Below, piece after piece: positions 23,299 to 31,275 of a stretch of 46,020 bases of DNA (position 1 is the first letter of the stretch; each line of letters begins with the position of its first letter). Source of the stretch: an uncultured Prevotellaceae bacterium (GTDB lineage Bacteria > Bacteroidota > Bacteroidia > Bacteroidales > Bacteroidaceae). A program made the position numbers and the translations under genes. The notes under the pieces were generated by a model, which searched no databases, was not told the DNA's origin, and saw only the letters and a program-made list of their open reading frames with translations. Location of the stretch: contig CACZVX010000029.1 in assembly GCA_902784755.1 (NCBI GenBank), forward strand, positions 1 to 46,020. Reading direction: 5' to 3'.

Positions 23299-25902
23299 AT
23301 GAAGTCTGCAATCCTTTCCGTTTTATGCCTTGCCACACTCACAGTACAGGCACAGAAGAAGCCACTTGACCACACGGTCTATGACCAATGGCAGAGCATT
23401 GGCAATACGGTCCTTTCACCCAAAGGCAACGTGCTCACCTATGAAATTTGTCCACAAGAAGGAGACACCACCCTCATTGTTCGCAATAACCGTAATGGCC
23501 GTCAGTTGGAAATTCCCAGGGGATGTCGTGCTCGTATTCTTGATAACGAAGAGGCTGTGATTTGTATCATCAAACCTTTCTTCAAAGACATCCGTGAGGC
23601 TAAAATCAAGAAGACAAAGGCTGATGACATGCCAAAGGACTCGCTGGCGATCATATCATTACCATCTTTCAATGTCCGCAAGTTTGCAGCAGTCAAGAGT
23701 TTCCAATTAGGATTAAGAGGAACCAAGGCCGTGGCCTTCCTCTCTTCTGATACCATCCTGATTCCCAAGAAAGAACGTAAAGATAAAGATTTCGGTAGTC
23801 CTCTACTTATTTTTAACCTGCAAAGCGGACACATCGATACTCTGCGTCATGTGGCTGAATACACTTTCGACCGAGAAGGCAAGCTGATGGCCTACACGCT
23901 GAAAGAAGGGAAAAATCGTCAGATGGCAGCTATATACGACGTGAATACCCGTCAGAATATCCTGCAAAGCGACACAATGGCTTTTGTCTCACTTCCCACA
24001 TTCAACAAGCAGGGAACAGAAGCCCTCTTCCTCTCTGCCAATGATACCCTTAGCAGTGGAAGTAAACATTGTAGCCTTTGGTTAGCCAACATACATAATG
24101 CTACCCTCAAGTGTCTCACCACGCCCGAGAACCGAAAGAATATGCCCGAAGGATGGGGACTCACCGAAAACAGCAGTCCACAATTCAGTCATAACGGACA
24201 GCACATCTTTACTGGCATTCAGCCTTTCCAAGCGCCTAGAGACACAACCTTAGTGCCTTTCGAGACCGCAGAATTGGACATCTGGAACTATAATGCTCCA
24301 GAATTGCCGCCCATGACGAAAGTAAACCTGAAACGCGATCAAAAGCGAACTTGTCTGGCTAGTGTTGACCACGACGGGACACTACATCCCCTCACCACAA
24401 GTTTCTATGACCATCTTTCGTTAATAGACCGTGGCGATGCTCCGTTGGTGCTAAGTACGGACATGACTGCAGCAATGGTTTCCACTCAGTGGGATGAACA
24501 ACCCATACTTACAGCCTCTCTAGTGAATATCGCAAACGGTACACGCACCGAGGTGACAAAGGCTCGTTTTGAACGAGTAGTGCCTTCAACAAAAGGCCGT
24601 TTCCTGGCTTGGTTTGATCTCACACGGCATCATTGGATGCTCTATGACGTAAATCGCAAAACCACCCGAAACCTGACAGAAGGTCTCAATGAGAACTTCT
24701 GGAATGAGGAGGATGACCATCCCATGCTACCCGAAGCCTACGGCATAGGCGGATGGACTGCTGACGACAAATACCTGTTGCTCTACGACCGATATGATAT
24801 CTGGGCTTTCAGTACGACAGACGGCAAGGCGCAATGCCTTACCCGGGGAGAAGGCCGCAAACATCAGAGGACCTACCGCTACATTGACACTCGTAGCAAA
24901 GATGACGATCCTGGTATCCTTAAAGAAGAAAAGCTTTTACTTTCTGTCTTCGATAACAAGACAAAGGAACGCGGCATCAGCACAACCACACTGAATGGAG
25001 CTCTGAAAGACATTACTCTGGAAGGATATAGCCAGACATCTTTTATGAAAGCACGTGAAACGGATGTGTATGCCTACCGACGCGGAAACTTCCAACATCC
25101 TATGGACATCTATCTTACTAAAGGCTTACGTGGCAGCCAGCAACTGAGTCATATCAATCCTCAACAGCAAGACTATCTATGGGGAACAGCCGAACTTTTC
25201 CACTGGAATGCCTACGATGGTACACTCCTCGACGGATTACTCTATAAACCTGAGAACTTTGACCCCGAAAAGAAATATCCCGTGATGATATACTTTTACG
25301 AGAAACGTTCAGATAATCTCTATGCCTACTATCCTGTAGCCCCGAGCCGTTCCATTATCAACATTCCGTTTTTTGTGTCACGCGGATATGTAGTCTTTGT
25401 CCCTGACATTGTGTACCGCCCAGGAACACCCGGAGAATCTGCCTACAATTGCATTGTCAGTGGGGCTGAGGCATTGGCTCAGAATTCATGGATAGATCGT
25501 GAAAACATGGCCATTCAGGGACAGAGCTGGGGTGGTTACCAAGTTGCATATCTCATTACACGTACCAACCTTTTCAAAGCTGCCGGAGCAGGAGCGCCCG
25601 TAAGCAATATGACATCTGCTTACGGTGGCATCCGTTGGGAGTCAGGAATGAGTCGTCAGTTCCAGTACGAACAGTCACAAAGCCGGATAGGGCGTGATCT
25701 CTGGCATGGAATTGAACTTTACATGGAAAACTCACCCCTATTCAAATTGCCAGAAGTACAAACGCCGGTGCTTATCATGCACAACGACAACGACGGCGCT
25801 GTGCCCTGGTACCAAGGTATTGAGATGTTCATGGGGCTGCGGCGTCTGGGAAAGCCTGCCTGGCTGTTAGAATACAACAATTTTGGCTTCGAAACAGAAT
25901 AA
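23299..25902 (+). CDS. Secreted S9 (prolyl oligopeptidase family) peptidase missing the catalytic-His region
   Basis: The 867-residue protein has a signal peptide (MKSAILSVLCLATLTVQAQ), a long beta-propeller-like N-terminal part (about 20-610) and an alpha/beta-hydrolase domain. The nucleophile elbow is GQSWGG with Ser743. The acid is Asp832 in HNDNDGAVPW. Family members then have a HisN motif 30-40 residues after this Asp, plus about 30-40 further residues. Here the protein ends 36 residues after Asp832 as LLEYNNFGFETE, with no suitable His. The text before YNN is normal, so an in-frame deletion of the His segment is likely. The enzyme should be inactive unless another His substitutes. It lies directly upstream of dgt. 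Confidence 0.85.
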   Translation: MKSAILSVLCLATLTVQAQKKPLDHTVYDQWQSIGNTVLSPKGNVLTYEICPQEGDTTLIVRNNRNGRQLEIPRGCRARILDNEEAVICIIKPFFKDIREAKIKKTKADDMPKDSLAIISLPSFNVRKFAAVKSFQLGLRGTKAVAFLSSDTILIPKKERKDKDFGSPLLIFNLQSGHIDTLRHVAEYTFDREGKLMAYTLKEGKNRQMAAIYDVNTRQNILQSDTMAFVSLPTFNKQGTEALFLSANDTLSSGSKHCSLWLANIHNATLKCLTTPENRKNMPEGWGLTENSSPQFSHNGQHIFTGIQPFQAPRDTTLVPFETAELDIWNYNAPELPPMTKVNLKRDQKRTCLASVDHDGTLHPLTTSFYDHLSLIDRGDAPLVLSTDMTAAMVSTQWDEQPILTASLVNIANGTRTEVTKARFERVVPSTKGRFLAWFDLTRHHWMLYDVNRKTTRNLTEGLNENFWNEEDDHPMLPEAYGIGGWTADDKYLLLYDRYDIWAFSTTDGKAQCLTRGEGRKHQRTYRYIDTRSKDDDPGILKEEKLLLSVFDNKTKERGISTTTLNGALKDITLEGYSQTSFMKARETDVYAYRRGNFQHPMDIYLTKGLRGSQQLSHINPQQQDYLWGTAELFHWNAYDGTLLDGLLYKPENFDPEKKYPVMIYFYEKRSDNLYAYYPVAPSRSIINIPFFVSRGYVVFVPDIVYRPGTPGESAYNCIVSGAEALAQNSWIDRENMAIQGQSWGGYQVAYLITRTNLFKAAGAGAPVSNMTSAYGGIRWESGMSRQFQYEQSQSRIGRDLWHGIELYMENSPLFKLPEVQTPVLIMHNDNDGAVPWYQGIEMFMGLRRLGKPAWLLEYNNFGFETE

Positions 25903-25928
25903 GATTATTAATGAAAAGAGATAGTTTC

Positions 25929-27254
25929 ATGAACTGGAAACAACTTATATCCAACAAGCGCTTAGGACAGGAGAACCGACATTCTGAGCGACATGATGAC
26001 CGCACGGAATTCAAACGCGACTACGACCGCCTGATTTTTTCTGCCCCATTCCGACGAATGCAAAACAAGACACAGGTATTTCCCCTTCCAGGAAGCATTT
26101 TCGTCCATAACCGTCTGACACACTCATTAGAAGTAGCGTCAGTAGGAATGTCTCTTGGAAACGATGTGGCACATCGTGTCTTACAGAATAATCCCGAACT
26201 GATTGACACGCTGTTTCCACAAATCGGCACCATTGTCAGTACAGCCTGTCTTGCACACGATATGGGTAACCCACCCTTTGGTCACTCAGGAGAAAAAGCC
26301 ATTCAAACCTATTTCACAGAAGGGAAAGGAGCCTACCTAAAAGAAAAAGTATCCAAGGGGGTATGGGATGATATCACCCACTTTGAAGGCAATGCCAATG
26401 CTTTCCGCCTGCTGGCTCACCGGTTTAAGGGTCGTCGTGATGGAGGATTTGTGATGACTTACACGACTTTGGCCAGCATCGTGAAATATCCTGTATCTTC
26501 TTCATGCGCCACCAGGAAAGGAAAATTCGGCTTTTTCCATGAAGAGAAAAATATTTACGAAAGAATTGCCAGCGAATTAGGCATTATCAAGCTTGGTGAA
26601 GATCACTACACACGTCATCCACTTGTCTATCTCGTAGAAGCAGCTGACGATATCTGTTATGAGATCATGGACATTGAAGACGCGCACAAACTGAAAATCC
26701 TCTCGTTTGATGAAACCCAACATTTACTACTCGGTTTTTTCGAAGAAACCGAGCAAAACAATATCCAACAACGGATTTTTGATGAAGGAATCACCGATAA
26801 TAATGAAAAGGTTATCTATATGAGGGCATGCGTTATCGGAAAGCTCGAAAACTGCTGTGTGGATACTTTTATGGCTAACGAACAGGCCATTCTGAACGGA
26901 ACGTTTCAAGGGAGCCTTATTGACCACATTGCAGAAAGACAGCGTGACGCATATCGCAGATGCACAGAAATGTCAGCAAAAAAAATTTACAAGAGCAAGC
27001 CTGTGCTAGACGTGGAACTTTCTGGTTATAAGATTATGGCCACACTCATGGAAACCTTTATTGAGGCTGCTGTTCATCCGGAACGTTTCTATTCACAACA
27101 ATTGAATCGCCGCGTCAGCAGTCAGTACGACATCGACTCTCCTGATCTTGAGACACGCATCCTTGCCGTCATCGACTATATCTCAGGTATGACAGACGTC
27201 TATGCCCTTGATATCTACCAGAAAATCAACGGCATTTCCTTACCTATCGTGTAG
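25929..27254 (+). CDS. dgt: Deoxyguanosinetriphosphate triphosphohydrolase (dGTPase)
   Basis: The 441-residue HD-superfamily enzyme hydrolyses dGTP (or other dNTPs) to the nucleoside and tripolyphosphate. The characteristic RTEFKRDYDRLIFSAPFRRM region is near the N terminus (two pieces, RTEFKRDYDR and SAPFRRMQNKTQV). HNRLTHSLEVASVG supplies the first metal His, CLAHDMGNPPFGHSGE gives His110-Asp111, and HFEGNANAFRLL follows. The start at 25929 (MNWKQLI) matches the family better than the ATG at 25911. It is 26 bp after the truncated S9 gene with no promoter box of its own, so the deletion in the S9 gene did not remove dgt coding sequence. It ends 24 bp from the convergent glsB. Confidence 0.93.
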   Translation: MNWKQLISNKRLGQENRHSERHDDRTEFKRDYDRLIFSAPFRRMQNKTQVFPLPGSIFVHNRLTHSLEVASVGMSLGNDVAHRVLQNNPELIDTLFPQIGTIVSTACLAHDMGNPPFGHSGEKAIQTYFTEGKGAYLKEKVSKGVWDDITHFEGNANAFRLLAHRFKGRRDGGFVMTYTTLASIVKYPVSSSCATRKGKFGFFHEEKNIYERIASELGIIKLGEDHYTRHPLVYLVEAADDICYEIMDIEDAHKLKILSFDETQHLLLGFFEETEQNNIQQRIFDEGITDNNEKVIYMRACVIGKLENCCVDTFMANEQAILNGTFQGSLIDHIAERQRDAYRRCTEMSAKKIYKSKPVLDVELSGYKIMATLMETFIEAAVHPERFYSQQLNRRVSSQYDIDSPDLETRILAVIDYISGMTDVYALDIYQKINGISLPIV

Positions 27255-27278
27255 TACAAAAAAGATAAAGAAGAATAT

Positions 27279-28274
27279 TTATTCCTCTGACTTGTAAATG
27301 ATCTTATTGGCACCACTTGTAATGTTCAACGCATCTGGATTGTGCTGAACAAAGGTGTCAATATGGCGCATACGCTTCTCTTCAAGAATTTCATCAACAG
27401 CAATCAATATGCCCGTCTCTTCCACATCGCCAAATCCGTAGTTGATGGCCGTTCCGAAGAGTTTCATTGTTGGTGACAAGTTCATATAGGCATTTACCAA
27501 CGGAGGAATATTATAACCCATTTTACGGATTTCAGAATTCAAAATCCGGTAGTCTTTTCTGAAATCGTCTTCAACGAGAATAGATGCTAATTCTTCGGGA
27601 GAGGTTTCAAATTCCAACGGTTTCATCGGTACTATCAGGTTTTCCTTATCATCGAAATGCTTCTTCAGAAAATAAAGAATCATATCACGTCCTTTTCGGA
27701 TGTAAGAAGGATACATGGTCATCTTTCCAAAGAAATATTTCACATTAGGCATCACAACAGTGAGAGCACCTAAACCATCCCATAGATTATCGAGAGCAAA
27801 AAGACTCTTGGCACCCATCCGTGAACTCTGATAGCCTAATGAAACGAAAGAACGGCCCAGTTCTACCGTATAAGGCATGTATTCTTTTAAGAATTTATCC
27901 GAGAAATGGAACATATGGCTGGTGGCCAGTTTAGGCTGGCCATTTTCAGCAATCTCCCAATCTGTTCCCAAAAGATAACGATATCCACCTATTATCTCTT
28001 CCGTCTCAGGATTCCATACGATAAGCTGCTTGTAACAATTCTCACAAGTGTCGAATTCATCAATATCCACTTCCATACCAGTTCCACCACCAGCTTCACG
28101 AAAAGCCTCCTCACGCAAACGACCAATCTCTTGCATTACATGCGGAGCATTATGAGCTGTCACAATAAAAATTTCATTATGACTCTTATTCGTCATACGA
28201 AGCTGCTTGTCAGGCGTCAGCTCACTCTTGAGCAATTCCTTGTCGACAGGCTTGATAATTGGTTTTTCTAACAT
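27279..28274 (-). CDS. glsB: GNAT-fold N-acyltransferase of amino-acid lipid synthesis (GlsB-type)
   Basis: The 331-residue protein has an N-terminal acyltransferase domain of the hemolysin/OlsB type: EIGRLREEAFREAGGGTG (about 49-66), an acidic DIDEFDTCENCYKQLIVWN segment, ELGRSFV (near 139-145) and a helical C-terminal part. In Bacteroides, GlsB transfers a 3-hydroxy fatty acid to glycine, the first step towards glycine and serine lipids of the envelope. The adjacent PlsC-type gene is the expected O-acyltransferase partner, which supports the call. The genes are separated by 47 bp on the minus strand. Without the partner it could be read only as a generic hemolysin-type acyltransferase. Confidence 0.82.
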   Translation of the reverse strand: MLEKPIIKPVDKELLKSELTPDKQLRMTNKSHNEIFIVTAHNAPHVMQEIGRLREEAFREAGGGTGMEVDIDEFDTCENCYKQLIVWNPETEEIIGGYRYLLGTDWEIAENGQPKLATSHMFHFSDKFLKEYMPYTVELGRSFVSLGYQSSRMGAKSLFALDNLWDGLGALTVVMPNVKYFFGKMTMYPSYIRKGRDMILYFLKKHFDDKENLIVPMKPLEFETSPEELASILVEDDFRKDYRILNSEIRKMGYNIPPLVNAYMNLSPTMKLFGTAINYGFGDVEETGILIAVDEILEEKRMRHIDTFVQHNPDALNITSGANKIIYKSEE

Positions 28275-28321
28275 GGTCGTTGAGTTTAAACGTTAAGGAT
28301 TATGATATTGACACGATCTTT

Positions 28322-29146
28322 TTAAAGCTGATAAACCAGATCTTCAACATACTTCGCCCATTCTTTCGGCGTTTTTGACTTGTCAAAAGTCTGCCATGGT
28401 ATAGGTTTACCAAAGGTCACTTTGAAAGACTTATGAACATTCTTGTACATTTCATCAACCAAGAACAACATAGCGAGATTGAATTTGAGATGCTTATCGC
28501 TGAAATTAGCCAACCGATAAAAGAAGTTACTATTTTGTCCACTGAAATGAATAGGAACTACATCACGCTGATACTGCACACTCTTGGTTATAAACGTTTT
28601 TGTCCAAGGAAGATCATGAATCTCACCATTGATTCTGCGGGAACAAAGTCCAGCAGGATACATAAGCATATGATTGTCACTTTGAAATCCGGCTTCGACC
28701 ATAGCAGGGAAATTGCGACTCTGTTTACCTGTCTTATTGATGGGAATGCAAAGGGGTGCAAGACCTGGCAGATTCATCAGAATATCATTAACCAGATAAC
28801 GGAACCGGCTATCATAATGGCGGCCTATAATACTACCGAGAGCAACACCGTCAGCACCACCCAAAGGATGATTGCTAACGAAAGTGTATAATTTTCCATC
28901 ATCCTTTGCCGGAAGATTCTCCACACCTTCTATGTCGAGTGTCATATCCAGATAACGAACACATTCCTCAAGCCATTCGGTTCCTGAAAGGTGACGACTT
29001 TCCCATAAGAACTGATTCACCTGATCCTCATGGACGATGCGTTTCAGCCATTTCACTAGAAATCCAGGCACATACTTATATTTTGCGCCCATTTTTCCTC
29101 GAAGAATTTGTTCTACATCAACTGTCTTTTCTGTTATCTCTTTCAT
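28322..29146 (-). CDS. glsA: PlsC-family O-acyltransferase (GlsA-type)
   Basis: The 274-residue membrane-associated acyltransferase has the PlsC core: SNHPLGGADGVALG (about 86-99) with catalytic His, spaced by five residues from Asp instead of the usual four, a variant common in this subgroup, then PINKTGKQSRN (near 134-144) and MYPAGLCSRR (near 161-170), the substrate-binding block. GlsA adds a second acyl chain to the N-acyl-glycine made by GlsB, and the side-by-side pair supports this. The ATG at 29146 was chosen because it follows the -7 box at 29166-29173. An alternative TTG start is at 29161. Confidence 0.8.
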   Translation of the reverse strand: MKEITEKTVDVEQILRGKMGAKYKYVPGFLVKWLKRIVHEDQVNQFLWESRHLSGTEWLEECVRYLDMTLDIEGVENLPAKDDGKLYTFVSNHPLGGADGVALGSIIGRHYDSRFRYLVNDILMNLPGLAPLCIPINKTGKQSRNFPAMVEAGFQSDNHMLMYPAGLCSRRINGEIHDLPWTKTFITKSVQYQRDVVPIHFSGQNSNFFYRLANFSDKHLKFNLAMLFLVDEMYKNVHKSFKVTFGKPIPWQTFDKSKTPKEWAKYVEDLVYQL

Positions 29147-29165
29147 GAATTCATAAAACAATATG

Positions 29166-29173
29166 CAAAATTA
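29166..29173 (-). promoter_or_regulatory. glsA: -7 box upstream of glsA-glsB
   Basis: The complement of 29166-29173 reads TAATTTTG, 19 bp before the glsA ATG, with no clear -33 box. It is expected to drive both acyltransferase genes. Confidence 0.5.
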
Positions 29174-29385
29174 GCACTTTTTTTTCATAAACGTGCACCT
29201 TTTCAAGAAAAATGTGCTGAAAAGTTGGAATTTTGTAACAAAACGTCTACACCAAAAGTATCTCTGTTCGTTTTCTGTCATCAATTCATTTGCCTTCTTG
29301 AGTCCTCCCGATTCTTTTCGAAATGCCATACTTGGGGACTCCAAACCGAACTAAAGAAATAAAAATTAGTTAATTTGAAAATTTT

Positions 29386-29428
29386 GTGGAGGAAAGTGGT
29401 GGAAAGTGGAGGAAAATGATTATCTTTG
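29386..29428 (+). promoter_or_regulatory. mraZ: MraZ-type operator repeats and dcw promoter
   Basis: Three tandem decamers, GTGGAGGAAA, GTGGTGGAAA and GTGGAGGAAA, occupy 29386-29415. TATCTTTG at 29421-29428 is the -7 box; the expected -33 position falls inside the repeats. MraZ proteins bind several GTGG-type direct repeats with 10-bp period upstream of their own gene, so this is very likely the autoregulatory site of the dcw operon. Confidence 0.75.
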
Positions 29429-29456
29429 CCAACGAATTCGAATTAATAATGTACGT

Positions 29457-29909
29457 ATGCGTTTTTTAGGAAATATAGAAGCCAAAACTGATGCTAAGGG
29501 TAGAGTCTTTCTACCTGCTACTTTCCGTAAAGTACTCCAGGCATCGGGCCAGGAAGCACTCATTATGCGCAAAGATGTTTTTCAGGACTGCCTGAAACTT
29601 TATCCAGAAAGCGTGTGGAATGAGCAGATGGATTTGCTGCGTGGCCGGCTAAATCGCTACAATCGTCAGCATCAGGCAATTATGCGCCAGTTTGTAAGCG
29701 ATGCTGAACGTATTGAACTGGACGGGAATGGGCGTTTTCTCATTAACAAGCGCTACCTTCAGCTTGCAGGTATCAGTCGCGACGTAAAATTCCTGGGAAT
29801 GGACGACACCATCGAAATCTGGGCTGCAGAGAAGACAGAACAACCATTTATGGATGTGGACTCTTTCGGACAGGCTTTGGAAGAAGTGATGGGATCCGAA
29901 GAATTGTAA
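29457..29909 (+). CDS. mraZ: Transcriptional regulator MraZ
   Basis: The 150-residue protein has two SpoVT-AbrB-like halves (MRFLGNIEAKTDAKGRVFLP at 1-20, and DAERIELDGNGRFLINKRYL near 81-100), each with the DxxGR motif. MraZ forms a ring that binds direct repeats before its own gene and controls the division and cell wall cluster. The ATG at 29457 fits the family. The longer frame from 29406 would overlap the operator repeats and promoter and was rejected. It is the first gene of the cluster, 15 bp before rsmH. Confidence 0.93.
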   Translation: MRFLGNIEAKTDAKGRVFLPATFRKVLQASGQEALIMRKDVFQDCLKLYPESVWNEQMDLLRGRLNRYNRQHQAIMRQFVSDAERIELDGNGRFLINKRYLQLAGISRDVKFLGMDDTIEIWAAEKTEQPFMDVDSFGQALEEVMGSEEL

Positions 29910-29924
29910 AATTAGGGATAAGAG

Positions 29925-30830
29925 ATGAGTGACGTCTATCATGTTCCGGTTTTGCTCAATGAGAGCGTTGATGGGTTGGACATCCAGCCCAACGGTATTT
30001 ATGTTGACGTGACATTTGGCGGTGGAGGTCACAGTAGAGAAATACTTTCACGACTAGGAAAAAACGGTCATCTCTATAGTTTTGATCAGGATGCTGATGC
30101 AGAAAAGAATATCATTGATGACAAGAGATTCACTTTCGTGAGAAGCAACTTCCGCTATCTGAAAAACTGGATGAAGTACTATGGTGTGAACCAAGTGAAT
30201 GGACTATTGGCTGATTTGGGTGTTTCAAGCCATCATTTTGACGATGAGACTCGCGGCTTTTCCTTTCGATTTGACACACCACTGGATATGAGAATGAACA
30301 AAAGGGCCGGACAAACTGCTGCCGACCTTCTCAATAAAGCAGAGGAAGAGAAATTGGCAGATATCTTTTACCTTTATGGAGAGATGAAAAATGCCCGCCG
30401 TCTGGCCGCGGCCATTATCAAGAAAAGAACTGAGAAAACAATCTGTACAACTCAGGACTTACTCGACGCCATCAGTGCAATGCTCCCCAAAGAACGGGAG
30501 AAAAAGGACTTGGCCAAGATCTTTCAGGCCTTACGCATCGAGGTGAACCATGAAATGGACGCATTAAAAGAAATGCTTAAGGGTGCTACGGATCTTTTAA
30601 GCGATGGCGGCCGCCTCTCAGTGATAACCTACCATTCACTTGAAGACCGCATCGTGAAGAACGTGATGAAAGCAGGAAACGCAGAAGGGAAAGTAGAACA
30701 AGATTTCTTCGGACGTATCAAGTCGCCTTTCCAACTTATTAGCGGTAAAGTGATTACCCCTTCAGAAGAAGAACAGCAGCAGAATCCGCGTAGCCGTAGT
30801 GCAAAACTCAGAATTGCAGAAAAGAAATGA
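29925..30830 (+). CDS. rsmH: 16S rRNA (cytosine1402-N4)-methyltransferase
   Basis: The 301-residue enzyme (MraW/RsmH) methylates the N4 of C1402 in the decoding centre of 16S rRNA using SAM. The start (HVPVLLNESVDGL), the SAM-binding VDVTFGGGGHSREIL (about 28-42), GLLADLGVSSHHFD (near 94-107), RGFSFRFDTPLDMRM (near 112-126) and YHSLEDRIVK (near 240-249) are all family hallmarks. It overlaps ftsL by four bases (ATGA). Conserved second gene of dcw clusters. Confidence 0.95.
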   Translation: MSDVYHVPVLLNESVDGLDIQPNGIYVDVTFGGGGHSREILSRLGKNGHLYSFDQDADAEKNIIDDKRFTFVRSNFRYLKNWMKYYGVNQVNGLLADLGVSSHHFDDETRGFSFRFDTPLDMRMNKRAGQTAADLLNKAEEEKLADIFYLYGEMKNARRLAAAIIKKRTEKTICTTQDLLDAISAMLPKEREKKDLAKIFQALRIEVNHEMDALKEMLKGATDLLSDGGRLSVITYHSLEDRIVKNVMKAGNAEGKVEQDFFGRIKSPFQLISGKVITPSEEEQQQNPRSRSAKLRIAEKK

Positions 30831-31270
30831 CAGAAGAAAACATCATAGAAGAACAACCCGAAGACGTAAGGCCGAAGCATGAAGAAGAGCAACCGTCTCT
30901 TGAAGAAGCCTTCAAAGAACAGGCTCGAGAAGACGAGGCTGCCCAGTCGGCAACGTTTACACTTCGCAGAATCCTGGGTGGAGACTTTCTGACGACTCAA
31001 ATGTTGCGCCGGCAGATTGGTGTCATCTTACTATGCGTTTTCTTTATCATCATCTATATATCCAACCGTTATAGTTGCCAGAAAAAGATGTTGGAGATTG
31101 ACAAATTGAATATTGAATTGCAAGATGCCAAATACAAATCCCTTTCATCGGCAAGTGAGCTGACAGAGCGTTGTCGTGAGAGTAATGTCCTGAACATGCT
31201 AAAAACCAATAAAGACTCGTTGCTGAAGATGCCGGCACAGCCTCCATATATAATTAATGTACCCGAATAA
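30827..31270 (+). CDS. ftsL: FtsL-like divisome protein
   Basis: The 147-residue bitopic protein has a long acidic cytoplasmic N terminus (1-62), one membrane helix (about 64-82, IGVILLCVFFIIIYIS), and a short periplasmic coiled coil (about 86-120). This is the FtsL layout, and the position between rsmH and the FtsI-type PBP is the canonical ftsL site. FtsL forms a complex with FtsB/FtsQ that activates FtsWI. Sequence identity in the family is low, so the call rests on topology and position. The acidic N-terminal extension is typical for Bacteroidetes homologues. Confidence 0.8.
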   Translation: MTEENIIEEQPEDVRPKHEEEQPSLEEAFKEQAREDEAAQSATFTLRRILGGDFLTTQMLRRQIGVILLCVFFIIIYISNRYSCQKKMLEIDKLNIELQDAKYKSLSSASELTERCRESNVLNMLKTNKDSLLKMPAQPPYIINVPE

Positions 31271-31275
31271 AGAAC

